Notes: generated by a model not told the origin, from the sequence alone. Counted from the stretch's first letter, positions 1-11,329 are shown. The stretch: DNA of 64,000 bases from Caenorhabditis elegans (GCF_000002985.6 NC_003280.10:992001-1056000); one strand, 5' to 3'. Program-made: numbers and translations.

Positions 1-1
1 A

Positions 2-1095
2 TTGAAGATGACGCCAGTCAAGCTGGGAAGCACTACCAATCACATTCAGCTCTGGATTAATGGGAACCTCTACGCAAAAACCGTCAGCGAACCGCAGAAC
101 AATAAAGAGCTGGCTTACCTGGTCTGTAAGCTTCTGCGTCAAGCCTGGGAAGCGGTTTTGTATGTTGGGACGCTGGTTTATGGAAATTTAATTTTCCCCG
201 GTTTCCCAAAGTTTTTCAAGTTTCACGTTCAACATTTGGTCATCGGAAAAGATCAAGACGCGTCCGATGTTCTGCGGAGATTCGGTGAAAACTTCCAAAA
301 TTCAAGCTTCAAGTCTTTGGAGCTATTTCGTACCAGTAGTTTCGAGGTCCCACTGATCCAGTCAGCGGAGAAGCTGATTATCAACGAGCGTATGGACTTG
401 AGTGCGCTCAAGAGTCGGAGAGTTCACGTGGAATTTAAGATCGACTCAAAGTTCCTCACAGATCTTATTGATTGCTGGTTGTGGAATGGAGCTGTGGGGA
501 AGACCGAGAAGGAAGCTGGATCAGTGTTCATTTTTGCGATGAAAGGATTTCGGGAGGCGAGGATGTTCGTTGATGATGTTAAGATGAAGTTCGAGGGAAA
601 GTTCTATGTGGATAAAAGGTAAGTAATCCTAAATCCGAGTTATCACATTTGAAAGATCAAATTCCACTCATGGAAGATCGGATTCCACATATAGAGTCCG
701 AATTCCGATCTTCCTTAGGTGAAATCCGATTGGTAATAGCTGAATAATAAAATTCTACCTGGGGATGATCAGATCCCATCTACTGAGTCCGATTTTCGAT
801 CTACCACAGGTGGAATCTTTTTTTGTTCAAAGCATAAAGTTTTCACAGTTGAAAAATCAAATTCCACTTATGGAAGATCGGATTCCACCTAGGGATTCCG
901 AATTCCGATCTTCTATAGATGAGTTCATATCTTTCACAGCTGAAGCATCATATTTTTATTTTCCTTATTTTTAGGTGGTCACACTACAAGCCGTGCTTTG
1001 AATTCCCGATGCAAAATTCTTCAAGCTTGCAGCTTGACTACTGTGTGGAGGATGAGAAGGTCATTTTGGTCATGAGAGTTGAACAATCGCTTTGA
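2..1095 (+). CDS. FBXC-type protein, DUF3557-like region, 3' part
   Basis: This is the 3' end of a gene that begins before the window. Exons are 2-618 and 975-1095; the join AAAAG/GTGG keeps frame and ends at TGA 1093-1095. The protein resembles the C. elegans FBXC family, whose members pair an N-terminal F-box-like segment with a DUF3557 region. Visible family features are the IQLWINGNLY segment, the FPGFPKFFKF strand, VLRRFGENF, and the SRRVHVEF...LIDCWLWNGA block near the C-terminus. The F-box itself would lie upstream, outside the window. The expected role is substrate recognition by an SCF-type ubiquitin ligase, but that is inferred from the family. The intron holds a short hairpin-forming repeat. 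Family call is by pattern memory; no search was possible. Confidence 0.7.
651..935. repeat. Hairpin-forming short repeat in FBXC intron
   Basis: Three related blocks carry GGAAGATCGGATTCCAC followed about 10 bases later by its near inverse (TCCGAATTCCGATCTTCC). Two blocks (about 651-735 and 855-935) are well matched and the middle one (765-815) is decayed. Each could fold as a stem of roughly 15-18 bp in the pre-mRNA. Confidence 0.6.
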
Positions 1096-1237
1096 TTTTT
1101 TATTGATTTTTTAATACGTTTTATAATAGTAGTTTTGTTTTATCTTTCGGCTTATTCAGAATAAATTATTGGTTCAGTTGTTTCAGATTTTCAGGCTTAA
1201 CAATTCAGGTTTAAAAATTCAGGCTAAAACTTTTAGG

Positions 1238-2189
1238 CTCTTTTCCAATTCTCCGTCTCCCGGAATCTGCGCTGCAAGAGTCTTTGAAATTGATGAGCAT
1301 GAGGGATCAGTAAGTTAAAAAAAACTATTTTTACGTTTTTTTTTACATTTTATTTGTTTCAGGTTAGCTGTATCAGTTCTCTCGAAGAAAACAAAACGAC
1401 TTATTACATCAGTTGTGAATAAAAATCAAGCCATCGGTTATGTAGAAATGACATCATCAACATCAATTTTGTTAACACTTCGGAGCAGATCGTTTACTTC
1501 TTCAATCAAATGTAGAAATACGCGAATATTTAAACAACAGATACATAACTACATACGTAGATGTTCCAGGATTTACTGAGAAACAATGGTTCAAACATAT
1601 TACTGATGTTTTCTTCAGGAATCCGTATACATTTTTGAAAATCAGATACTCAGCAGGAAGAAGTATTGAAGAGGTATTTGAATATACAAAGGAACTGCAA
1701 ATACAGGGTTTGAAAGTTGAGTACTCTTTAATTCAAAACTGCGAGCTTCTCAAACTGTTCCCATCACTAATATATTTAACCGTTTATGGCCAGGATCCAC
1801 TTCCAAAATCTTTCCTCAATCTGAGTTTAGAGGGTCTAGAACTTTATTACATTGATGTGACACTCGACGAGCTTCTAGCTTTAAATCACTCTGAATTTGC
1901 TCTAAGCACTCAGAATTGTTCCGATAATGATATAAACCTCTTCCTGAAACATTGGATAAGGGGATCAAACCCAAACCTCAAAAGTCTCAATTTATATACA
2001 TCGAATGAGGAACAAGTGTTTAATAGGGATATTTTCAAAGGTGTTGATGGTATTGAAATGTTGAGAGAAAAATTGGAACGATTTTTTCCGACCAGACAAA
2101 TGTTCGAAGTCAGAAGACGTGATGGAACGAAAGCAATCTGCGAGGTTGACTCATCAAATCCGCTATATTTTTCTATGCAAGTCTATTGA
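1238..2189 (+). pseudogene. FBXB-type F-box gene copy A, 5'-truncated and frameshifted
   Basis: Left-arm copy of the outer FBXB gene. Exon 1 remnant is 1238-1309 and exon 2 starts at 1363. The F-box reads FPILRLPESALQESLKLM, followed across the intron by SVLSKKTKRLI. No ATG is available because the duplication breakpoint removed the first codons. In exon 2 a deletion near 1485-1515 (compare gene B at about 2790-2840) shifts the frame and gives TGA near 1580. A long open stretch, 1635-2189, then resumes the FBA_2-like part, with LDELLALNHSEF, INLFLKHWIRGSNPNLKSL and a C-terminal RRDGTKAICEV. The same frameshift is in the right-arm copy, so it predates the duplication. Confidence 0.75.
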
Positions 2190-3318
2190 TAGTTTTTAAT
2201 GTTTTTCTGTGGAATAAAGTGTGATAAGCAATACTGTCCAGTTCTACAATAAAAAATAAACGATTCATTTTAATGTCAAGAAATCTTACATCCGCGTAGT
2301 TATTGAGGTAGTTATTTCAGAGACTCATTACAAATCCTTATCTCATACCAGGAACTGTTTCAAGTCATGGAGATCTGCAATCTACTCTACTTGACCTCAT
2401 CTAGAAATTACACTTTTCGCTTGGCTGTCTGAACCTCTCGTCTATCTTCCCACGCTAGATGGTCCTGCCATCTGCTCCATCAACTCACCTAACGGACCAT
2501 CTATCTAATTCTTTGTGTTTTCTCATCGTCATGACTGCCGTCTCTTTTCCAATTCTCCGTCTCCCGGAATCTGCGCTGCAAGAGTCTCTGAAACTGATGA
2601 GCATCAGGGATCGGTAAGTTTCAAATCACTTCATGATCGGTTTCTAACTTTCCAACTCAACTTTGTTTCAGGTTATCCGTATCAGTTCTCTCGAAAAAAG
2701 CAAAACGACTTTTTACAGTTGTGAATAAAAATCCAATCACTGCTGTAGTAAGCATGACATCAACATCATTTTGTTTTAACAGCAGACCGTTTCAACATTT
2801 TCAATTTGTTCTCAATTCCGACAAATCAAATGTAGAAATACGCAAGTATTCAAGAAACGGATACAAATGGACATATTTAAATGTACCAGGATTCGCTGAG
2901 AAACAATGGTTCAAACATATTACTGATGTTTTCTTTAGGAACCAATGTACGATTTTGATAATCGAAAATTCACCAGGTAGAAGTATTGAAGAAATATGTG
3001 AATGTACAAAGAAACTGAAAATAGTAGAATTGCGAGTTGATCACTCTAAAATTCAAAACTACCAGGTTCTCGAACTGCTCCCGTCACTAAAAAAGTTAAA
3101 AGTTCGTAGCCTAGAAGGCCCAAATCCTAAATCCATCCTCACTCAGAGTTTAGAAAGTATAGATATTAACAGTTTGAATGTGACACTCGATGATCTGCTA
3201 GCTTTAAATCACACTGATTTCACACTACACACTCAGAGTTGTTCCGATAGTGATATGAATCTCTTCCTGAAACATTGGATCAAGGGATCACACTCCAATC
3301 TCAAAAGTCTTGCAATAT
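1238..3318. repeat. Left arm of a 2,081-bp inverted duplication
   Basis: This segment recurs in reverse complement at 3425-7582. With the 2,077 bases of the transposon and its TA duplication removed from the right arm, coordinates pair exactly (position sums 8820 outside the insertion and 6743 inside), so the arms have no net length difference. The left boundary falls inside codon 5 or 6 of an F-box gene, so this arm lacks the start codon that the right arm has. That makes the left arm the derived copy. Confidence 0.85.
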
Positions 3319-3371
3319 ATATATTTAAATATATATTTAAATATTGCAAGACTTTTGAGATTGGAGTGTGA
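2531..3371 (+). CDS. FBXB-type F-box protein copy B, C-terminus lost at palindrome axis
   Basis: Exons 2531-2613 and 2672-3371 (83 + 700 bp) give 260 residues. The ATG at 2531 precedes the F-box (FPILRLPESALQESLKL, then SVLSKKAKRLF across a phase-2 intron, the position used by all FBXB genes here). The associated region shows LDDLLALNHTDF and MNLFLKHWIKGSHSNLKSL. After that the frame runs into the AT-rich axis of the inverted duplication and ends with a novel tail (from about residue 245) instead of the usual 40-50 residue C-terminus. SCF-adaptor function is inferred from family; the missing end makes full activity doubtful. Confidence 0.6.
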
Positions 3372-4212
3372 TCCCTTGATCCAATGTTTCAGGAAGAGAT
3401 TCATATCACTATATATATATTTAAATATTGCAAGACTTTTGAGATTGGAGTGTGATCCCTTGATCCAATGTTTCAGGAAGAGATTCATATCACTATCGGA
3501 ACAACTCTGAGTGTGTAGTGTGAAATCAGTGTGATTTAAAGCTAGCAGATCATCGAGTGTCACATTCAAACTGTTAATATCTATACTTTCTAAACTCTGA
3601 GTGAGGATGGATTTAGGATTTGGGCCTTCTAGGCTACGAACTTTTAACTTTTTTAGTGACGGGAGCAGTTCGAGAACCTGGTAGTTTTGAATTTTAGAGT
3701 GATCAACTCGCAATTCTACTATTTTCAGTTTCTTTGTACATTCACATATTTCTTCAATACTTCTACCTGGTGAATTTTCGATTATCAAAATCGTACATTG
3801 GTTCCTAAAGAAAACATCAGTAATATGTTTGAACCATTGTTTCTCAGCGAATCCTGGTACATTTAAATATGTCCATTTGTATCCGTTTCTTGAATACTTG
3901 CGTATTTCTACATTTGATTTGTCGGAATTGAGAACAAATTGAAAATGTTGAAACGGTCTGCTGTTAAAACAAAATGATGTTGATGTCATGCTTACTACAG
4001 CAGTGATTGGATTTTTATTCACAACTGTAAAAAGTCGTTTTGCTTTTTTCGAGAGAACTGATACGGATAACCTGAAACAAAGTTGAGTTGGAAAGTTAGA
4101 AACCGATCATGAAGTGATTTGAAACTTACCGATCCCTGATGCTCATCAGTTTCAGAGACTCTTGCAGCGCAGATTCCGGGAGACGGAGAATTGGAAAAGA
4201 GACGGCAGTCAT
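3288..4212 (-). CDS. FBXB-type F-box protein copy B', mirror of copy B
   Basis: Reverse-complement twin of the gene at 2531. Exons 4212-4130 and 4071-3288 (83 + 784 bp) give 288 residues. The two twins are tail to tail across the palindrome axis, and each reads into the other's 3' end. This copy carries an extra repeated block (a second DMNLFLKHWIKG segment) because the roughly 80-bp direct repeat at the axis keeps frame. Transcripts from both copies would overlap and could form long double-stranded RNA. Confidence 0.55.
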
Positions 4213-4810
4213 GACGATGAGAAAACACAAAGAATTAGATAGATGGTCCGTTAGGTGAGTTGATGGAGCAGATGGCAGGACCATCTAGCGTGGGAAGATA
4301 GACGAGAGGTTCAGACAGCCAAGCGAAAAGTGTAATTTCTAGATGAGGTCAAGTAGAGTAGATTGCAGATCTCCATGACTTGAAACAGTTCCTGGTATGA
4401 GATAAGGATTTGTAATGAGTCTCTGAAATAACTACCTCAATAACTACGCGGATGTAAGATTTCTTGACATTAAAATGAATCGTTTATTTTTTATTGTAGA
4501 ACTGGACAGTATTGCTTATCACACTTTATTCCACAGAAAAACATTAAAAACTATCAATAGACTTGCATAGAAAAATATAGCGGATTTGATGAGTCAACCT
4601 CGCAGATTGCTTTCGTTCCATCACGTCTTCTGACTTCGAACATTTGTCTGGTCGGAAAAAATCGTTCCAATTTTTCTCTCAACATTTCAATACCATCAAC
4701 ACCTTTGAAAATATCCCTATTAAACACTTGTTCCTCATTCGATGTATATAAATTGAGACTTTTGAGGTTTGGGTTTGATCCCCTTATCCAATGTTTCAGG
4801 AAGAGGTTTA

Positions 4811-6885
4811 CCGTATATTCTCTATTAGTGCTGCGTATCTAATAGAACGGCGTATCTAATAGAGCTGCACCCAACAGGCATTTCCGAAAATTACAGCGGC
4901 AGTCTCCAATAGAGCGGCAGTCTCTAATAGAGCGGCACCCTTTTCGCTGCGAGACCCGCCGCTGCTTTTCAGCTTATTTTTTGAATTTTTTTCAGTTTAT
5001 TTACTTTTTTTTCAACATTTTTCAATTGTTTTACGTGGTTTTTTTGTTTGAAATCCTTGTATTAAAACTTTACATGTAATTTTGAAGGAAAATGCCAAGC
5101 AATTCGACAACTGGTGCTCAAAAATGCTCGAGGAAAGTTCACAGTCTGAAATTCAAGCTAGAAGCAATTGAATATGCTTCGAAGTTCAGCAAAACCAAAG
5201 CAGCAAGAGATCTGAAGGTCAGCAGACAGTGTATTCAAGACTGGGTGGCACAAAAAACCAAAATTGAGTCTCAGTTGTAAGTTTGAAAATGCTGATTTGT
5301 GAATGCTTAGTTATATATTTGAATTATAGGAAATCTACAAATAAAACAGCTCCAAAACGTTTAGAAGGTGGTGGCCGACCAGTCCAACGCGAAACCGTGG
5401 ACGAAAGTGTGCTTCGCTGGTTTCGGGATCAACGAGAGAAAAAATTCCGTGTGAGCAGAAATTTAATCAGACAAAAAGCTAAAGAAATTTGTGGAGAGGA
5501 TGACTTCAAGGTAGCAAACTGCGTACTTTGTTAAAGAAATTCAACTCTCATTCAGGCGTCGACCGGCTGGCTCCAAAAGTTCATGCGTAGGCACCACCTC
5601 AGTACACGACGAGCTACTACAACTTGTCAAAAAGAGCCTGATGAATTTGCCAAGAAAATCGTTGATTACGTTCTTTTTGTGGAAAAAATGCGACTCCAGA
5701 ACAAGTATACAGATACTCACATTTTTGCAGCGGACGAGACTGCTGTTTATTTGGACTTTTCGAACTCGTTGACCTTGAACGAAAAAGGTGCTCGAGAGGT
5801 GGGAAAAACTAATACTCTTTTTTTCTATTTCAGTCACCCTATGATGAAACGTTGTCTAATACTCTTTCAGGTGCCAGTTAAGACGACAGGTCATGAAAAG
5901 ATGCATGTTACAGTGCTTCTAACTGCTCGAGCCGATGGATATAAGTGCCGTCCATATGTGCTCCTTCCTCGTACCAGACCTGACAAAGAAATTGCCGCAA
6001 GATTCAAGAACAGTCTGCAACTGAGCTGGTGTAATCGAACGTTTTTCAACGATGAAGTGACAGAAGATTACTTGAACACTATCATCGGGCCTCCTTTTTT
6101 TGGAAAAAGACTTTTGGCTTGGGACGCATTCAGATGCCATATCAGTGATGCAACAAAACGAGTGCTCAAAAATTTGAAAGTGGATACAGCAGTTGTTCCC
6201 GGTGGATGCACAAAGTTTGTACAGGTATGATCATCATCTGAAACGGTACATAAATTGTTCGCTTAGGCTCCCGACGTTTACTGGAATTCTCCTTTCAAAG
6301 CTAGCATTCGTCGAAGTTATGAGGATTGGATGGTGCATGGACAGAAAAGCTTCACAAAAAGCAACAACATGCGTCCGCCGTCAATGCTCCAATACTTGGA
6401 ATGGATTGAAAACGCATGGAATGATCTTCCAAAGGATTTGATCTTGAAATCCTTTAAAGGATGCGCCTTGACAATCGCTACAGATGGAAGTGAAGATAAT
6501 CAGGTTCACTGTTTTGCACCAAACGGATCGATTCCGTCGGGTCTGGATCTTCTCAACAGCACGCGTATAGAAAATTCTCTCGTCGACCTCGTGCAGGATA
6601 TTGGAATCGATGAAAGTCAAGAAGAAGGCAACGAGTCTGACAATTCTATCATTTCCGTAGGATAATTTTTGTTTTTTTTCTGTTGTTTGTTTTTCTTTGA
6701 TTTTTTTTTCATTTATGAAAAATTGTTATTTCTACTCCACCATTAATTGAAACTCCTGAAAACAAAAAAAACTCGTTCGAAAATTAGAGCGGCAGTCTCC
6801 AGTAGAACGGCAGTCTCTAATAGAGCTGCAATCGAGAAGGCTCTGAAAATTAGAGCGGCATGCAGCACTAATAGAGAATATACGG
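4811..6885 (+). mobile_element. Complete pogo/Tigger-type DNA transposon with TA target duplication
   Basis: The ends are perfect inverted repeats of at least 24 bases (CCGTATATTCTCTATTAGTG at the left, its complement ending at 6885). TA flanks both sides (4809-4810 and 6886-6887), and the twin arm of the palindrome shows the unfilled site with a single TA, which proves the boundaries. Subterminal copies of a motif like AATAGAGCGGCAGTCTC occur several times at each end (4850-4940 and 6785-6865), likely transposase-binding sites. The inner gene is an intact five-exon transposase. Insertion happened after the inverted duplication. Confidence 0.93.
5092..6665 (+). CDS. Pogo/CENP-B-like transposase (HTH + DDE_1 superfamily)
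   Basis: Exons 5092-5276, 5330-5510, 5556-5798, 5871-6224 and 6267-6665 join in frame to 453 residues. The N-terminus has a psq/CENP-B type helix-turn-helix (LKFKLEAIEYASKFSKTKAA...VSRQCIQDWV, about 18-55), then a second DNA-binding region (GRPVQRETVDESVLRWF). The DDE catalytic acids are visible as AADETAVYLD (D182), LAWDAFRCH (D288) and QAPDVYWNSPFK (D324), a spacing of 35 between the last two as in pogo/Tigger transposases. No stop or frameshift is present, so the element may be autonomous. It reads opposite to the F-box gene it interrupts. Confidence 0.88.
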
Positions 6886-7593
6886 TATATCATTATCGGA
6901 ACAATTCTGAGTGCTTAGAGCAAATTCAGAGTGATTTAAAGCTAGAAGCTCGTCGAGTGTCACATCAATGTAATAAAGTTCTAGACCCTCTAAACTCAGA
7001 TTGAGGAAAGATTTTGGAAGTGGATCCTGGCCATAAACGGTTAAATATATTAGTGATGGGAACAGTTTGAGAAGCTCGCAGTTTTGAATTAAAGAGTACT
7101 CAACTTTCAAACCCTGTATTTGCAGTTCCTTTGTATATTCAAATACCTCTTCAATACTTCTTCCTGCTGAGTATCTGATTTTCAAAAATGTATACGGATT
7201 CCTGAAGAAAACATCAGTAATATGTTTGAACCATTGTTTCTCAGTAAATCCTGGAACATCTACGTATGTAGTTATGTATCTGTTGTTTAAATATTTGCGT
7301 ATTTCTACATTTGATTGAAGAAGTAAACGATCTGCTCCGAAGTGTTAACAAAATTGATGTTGATGATGTCATTTCTACATAACCGATGGCTTGATTTTTA
7401 TTCACAACTGATGTAATAAGTCGTTTTGTTTTCTTCGAGAGAACTGATACAGCTAACCTGAAACAAATAAAATGTAAAAAAAAACGTAAAAATAGTTTTT
7501 TTTAACTTACTGATCCCTCATGCTCATCAATTTCAAAGACTCTTGCAGCGCAGATTCCGGGAGACGGAGAATTGGAAAAGAGACGGCAGCCAT

Positions 7594-8473
7594 GTCGATG
7601 AGAAAACAAGGAGAAGGAGATAAATGGTCTTGTAGACTGCGCAGCTAGGGAGAGAGAAGAGATTCAGACAAAGAATGGTGTGGCTGGAAAAGGTCAGTTG
7701 CTAGGCCTCCTGTGTATCATTAATTCTATTGAGCAGAGCCTAAGCATATTAATCGGATCTCCAACAAGAAAACTATATATAATAGTTGACCAAAGTTTGG
7801 CTTCTTTTCGGGCAGGCCTATTTCAAGCTTGGCTCAGCTTTCTACTCAACTCGACCAAGTTACGACATTTTGACGTTGCCGAAAAAAAATCCTTGATGCA
7901 CCCCCTTTGAAAAAAATCTAAAATTTTCACTAAAAAATTGTTTTTCTGAAAGTTGATAAAAAATAGTTGTAATCGATTTAAAATAGTAAAAAACATATAT
8001 TATACAAGTTTTAGCCCATCACTCTCAAAAACACCCTTAAAATAATCTACATATCTTGAGAAAAATTCCAAAAAGAAGATGTTCATGTAGACCAATTCAA
8101 GGGTTTTTTTGAGAATTATGAACTGAAACTTGTATGGTATGATTTTTCCATCATTTTCAACTATTTGAAAACGTTTATATCAACTTTTAGAAAAAAAAAC
8201 AATTTGTTTTGAATTTTTGGAATTTTTAAAAAGGGGTATTTTGGCACTTTCAAAATGTCGTAACTTGGTCGAACCTGCTCTGAAGCAGCTAAATTTTTTG
8301 GAGGGATCATCCGTAACTATTCTCTATCGAATGTATACAATGGCGTAACGATGTCCAATAACGAGTTCAGAGCCTTTCCTTGTTAGGAGCTAGGCTTCAT
8401 GTCGAACTTTTTCGGATATAAAACACCAATTATAACAATCAGTTAGAAAATTTATTGAATGAAAAAAAAAACA
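7594..8473. repeat. Intergenic stretch with a long imperfect foldback element
   Basis: The core is an inverted repeat: CGACCAAGTTACGACATTTTG near 7853-7873 and its complement near 8250-8270, with pairing that continues inward (for example CAAAAACACCCTT near 8025 against AAGGGTTTTTTTGAG near 8100). This is the form of a MITE or foldback element of roughly 430 bp, possibly extending to about 7690-8400. No gene was found here. Confidence 0.6.
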
Positions 8474-9444
8474 TCAACCAACAACAGTCATACAAAAATG
8501 AAACGAAGTGCTTGCAAATACCGAAACCAGCGCCGTCGTCCCATCATGCCTCTTGAACTTCTTCCGGGTCACTTCTCCATGCTTAATAGAATCAATACAC
8601 CTGATACCCTTGAAAAGGATGGTTCCATCGAGCCCAGTTTGTTCATAGTCCGGGAAACAGACTTCGAATGTTTTGAGGTTAGGATTCGACTCTTTGATCC
8701 AGAGCTTCATGAAGCGGTTTAAGTCTTTGTCGGGGAGAGTTTGCAGGAAAATTAGGAAACTGGAGCAGTTGGATATTAAAATATTGTCGAGTGAAACTTT
8801 GATATCGTCAAATCGCAACTTTTTGAAGTTCCGACTCAAAATGGAGCTGGGAATTTTGTCCCTGGTAACTGTCAACTCTTCAACTTTAGGGAACATTTTG
8901 GAAAGTTGAGTGTCTTGAAGTTCTGAAGATTCAATTTTCAGTCTTACAATATTCAGTTCTCGTGTATAATACTGAATTTCTTTGATGTTGAATTTATTCG
9001 AATTTTGCAATTTCAGCAAAACACCTTTATCTTGGATAAAAACTTGAGCAATAAGCTCAATCCATTGTTTTGCGGTAACTCCCAGTACACATTGATTTGT
9101 AGACAGATATGAATTGAAAAGTGGCCTAGTAGTTATATATTTGCGAATTTCCAAATCCGATTGACCAGGTGTAATAATGAACTCAAAGTTTTGAAACGAT
9201 TTTGTTGTCAGCCGTAATGAAATCGAAGATGCTTTGTTTATATGCACATATAGCGGCTTCTCATTGACCGCTGTGATGCATCGCTTTGCCTTCTTTGAAA
9301 TAATTGATAGATATAGGCTGAAATTGAAAATTATTACCGAAGAAGGAATGTTGGATCTTACTGAGGTACCACGCACATCAGCTTCAGAGTCTTGTTAAGT
9401 GCAAAGTTTGGAAGTTGGAGTAAGGGAAAGGAAATTGCAGCCAT
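8474..9444 (-). CDS. FBXB-type F-box protein, intact
   Basis: Exon 1 9444-9362 (83 bp) and exon 2 9317-8474 (844 bp) give 308 residues, the usual FBXB length. The ATG at 9444 starts MAAISFPLLQLPNFALNKTL, the F-box core, continued across the phase-2 intron by LSIISKKAKRCI. A middle region with AKQWIELIAQVF leads to the FBA_2-like C-terminal part: VSLDNILISNCSSF, KDLNRFMKLWIKESNPNL, and a terminal RHDGTTALVSVF. Expected role: substrate adaptor of an SCF E3 ubiquitin ligase. It is divergent from the palindrome genes. No break is seen. Confidence 0.82.
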
Positions 9445-9701
9445 GTTGCTCTAATAAGAATGAGGGTTGTATAGATGGACCTGTTGAGTAGCAGGTGGGG
9501 TGGTGGCTGGAAGAGATCGCCCGCCCTTCCCACCTTGTTAGACCTAGACAGCGCTGCTAGAATTCAGTCGATAATAAGAGCGGTCCTGTGTTGGACACAA
9601 GAGAGCATCTCTCACTCTCATTCTCTCCGCGAAAATGTCACCACAAAAATTTGTGCTCTTTTTTTTTTAAATTTCAGCTTTCCATCTTAGATTTTATTCC
9701 A

Positions 9702-10544
9702 GGGTAATAAAGTATTGGCGCCATAATGGTGACCTCCGAGTGAATCTCGAGCCTCCACGAGGACCCTTCGGGCTCTCATGGGGTGTTAAGGTCAAGTACG
9801 CAATCAATTTGAAGTTGGCGAATGGAGTTCAAGCGACATCGAAGTCCGTCGTCCAATCACCTATGGCATGATCTCTCTCAATGGAAGTAATCGGGCGGAA
9901 ATTGAGATCCGCGTGCGCATTAATTCATCGTCAGGCTTGCCAAAAAAAGATCTTAAGTGCTTCGACGAGCCGGTGGAGGACCTGACTGATGTGGTGCTTA
10001 TTGTTGAAGATCGGAAGTTCCATGTTATTAGAAAGTTCCTGGCCTCCCATTCGTCCTACTTCAAGAATCTTCTGCTCGGAAACTTCCCAGAGCCCGGAGG
10101 TGACGCTACCAGGCGTTAACGCTGCGGATTTTCAGAATTTCTTGGAAGTTCTATATCTAGAACCAGCTATTGATGGTATCCAGTTTCTTTAATTCTACGT
10201 AGAAAATATAATTATATTTCAGAGAACACCGTTATTGGGATTCATCACCTGGCAGACATGTACGATGTGGAGCCAGTTGTCCGAAAGTGTGAAAAGTTTC
10301 TGATAGAGAAGTCACAGCTGACCGTCAATGAGAAGCTCCATTTTGCGATGCAACACAGAATGGAGAATCTGAAGGAATACTGCCTTTCGAAAATCAAACT
10401 TTGGACGATATCCGCTCAGTTCTACCGGCTGACCTGACCCAATTGGATCCTTCGCTAGCAACTGTTCTTCTCGAGAAAGCAGTGGCTCAGAAATCTCATT
10501 CGTCGGATGGTTGGCTTAATTGTAATGGTTTGCATGATGCCTAA
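9702..10544 (+). pseudogene. BATH (MATH+BTB) gene remnant with at least two frameshifts
   Basis: From about 9868 a frame encodes DLTDVVLIVEDRKFHVIR and FLASHSSYFKNLLLG, the N-terminal half of a BTB domain. A shift near 10090 moves the frame; the next phase continues GVNAADFQNFLEVLYLEPAI. After an intron (about 10180-10221) it gives HHLADMYDVEPVVRKCEKFL and LKEYCLSKIK, typical of C. elegans BATH proteins. A second shift near 10400 leads to LDPSLATVLLEKAVAQ and TAA 10542-10544. Upstream, 9702-9867 holds a decayed MATH-like segment. Intact relatives act as CUL3 ligase adaptors. Confidence 0.75.
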
Positions 10545-10973
10545 ACCTCTTCGCTTGAAAAATGTCCGTTTTAATTAAGGGATTTTCATGAATAAAAGTT
10601 ACCAAGTTACCAAGATTTTATTTTGAAAAATATATTTTTCCAATTTCGCCGTACGGGATCGGCAATCTGAAAATGTACCAAAATTGGTCTTAATTTTGCG
10701 TCTGTTTCTCTTTTTTCTTGAACTTCACCACCATCTTAGTAGTACCGCCTTTCCTATAGATCATATTACCTTTGAAACTTGAGAGTTTTGAAAAATTTAA
10801 AAATCAGTGCACATTTGGAATTATATATTCTCTATCGTTTACCTCAATCGGTTTCATGAACTTTTCAGTATTTATTTGAATCTCAATTTTACAAAGCATA
10901 TTTAAAAAAATTAAAATAATTATTCGACAATTTTGACAATCATAGTTAGATATAACGAACGTAATGCATCGAC
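10545..10973. other. Intergenic; possible small coding remnant on minus strand
   Basis: Mostly AT-rich. On the minus strand, about 10770-10697 reads GGTTKMVVKFKKKEKQTQN then a stop, which looks like a lysine-rich protein C-terminus, but no upstream exons were found. Nothing else stands out. Confidence 0.25.
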
Positions 10974-11329
10974 CGTTTCTCGTGCATTTGAGCACAACAC
11001 GAAAACATGTGATGAATATCAGAAGAAAATGAAGAATGACATCCGTGGAGAGATTCAAATATACAAACCTCGCTGGTGCTCGCTGGTAGTTATGAAGCAG
11101 TGGCCTCGATCGGCAGTGGTCTCATTCGAAGGCGAAGAACGAGTTCAAGGGATGCTCGTACTTTTTGGGGTTTTCTTCCGGAAAGGTGGCTGGCAGACAT
11201 ACGACTAAAAATGGGGCTGAACAGGGTCCAGGATTCGTCGAATGGAATGGAAAATTCAAAGTTTTCAAGGAAGATTTGTTGTTTCCACATTATACCACGT
11301 GGAATATGCTCTACATGGTTGGAGAGTAA
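10974..11329 (+). pseudogene. 3' fragment of the tandem plus-strand pseudogene
   Basis: Matches 16802-17157. It retains the last exon's SRAFEHNTKTCDEYQKKMKN and then the same frame loss, and ends with the MLYMVGE codons and TAA at 11327-11329. It has no 5' part. Confidence 0.85.

Larger units (their letters stand above)
3425..7582. repeat. Right arm of the inverted duplication, with transposon inserted
   Basis: Reverse complement of 1238-3318 once the element at 4811-6885 is removed. The sequence continues past the arm end (7583-7593) into the native start codon and leader of the outer F-box gene, so this is the source copy. The centre (3319-3424) is AT-rich and holds a direct repeat of roughly 80 bases (about 3345-3413 and 3427-3497), a typical scar of replication template switching. 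Confidence 0.85.
4554..7593 (-). pseudogene. FBXB-type F-box gene copy A', split by a pogo-type transposon
   Basis: Right-arm twin of copy A, with the native start: ATG at 7593, exon 1 7593-7511 reading MAAVSFPILRLPESALQESL. Exon 2 starts at about 7457. It shares the frameshift deletion of copy A (near 7320), and in addition a 2,075-bp transposon at 4811-6885 interrupts the FBA_2 part at the codons for SDNDI/NLFLKHW. The uninterrupted left-arm copy at about 1930-1945 shows the empty target site. Two independent breaks make this non-functional. Confidence 0.8.

Noticed and set aside
2515-2724. 69-codon frame MFSHRHDCRLF across F-box exon 1, and its mirror at 4019-4228
   Set aside because: It reads the F-box exon in the wrong phase through the intron; the correct phase starts at ATG 2531 and splices.
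10804-11058. 84-codon minus-strand frame at the left edge of the tandem array
   Set aside because: It crosses the array boundary and is antisense to the pseudogene last exon.
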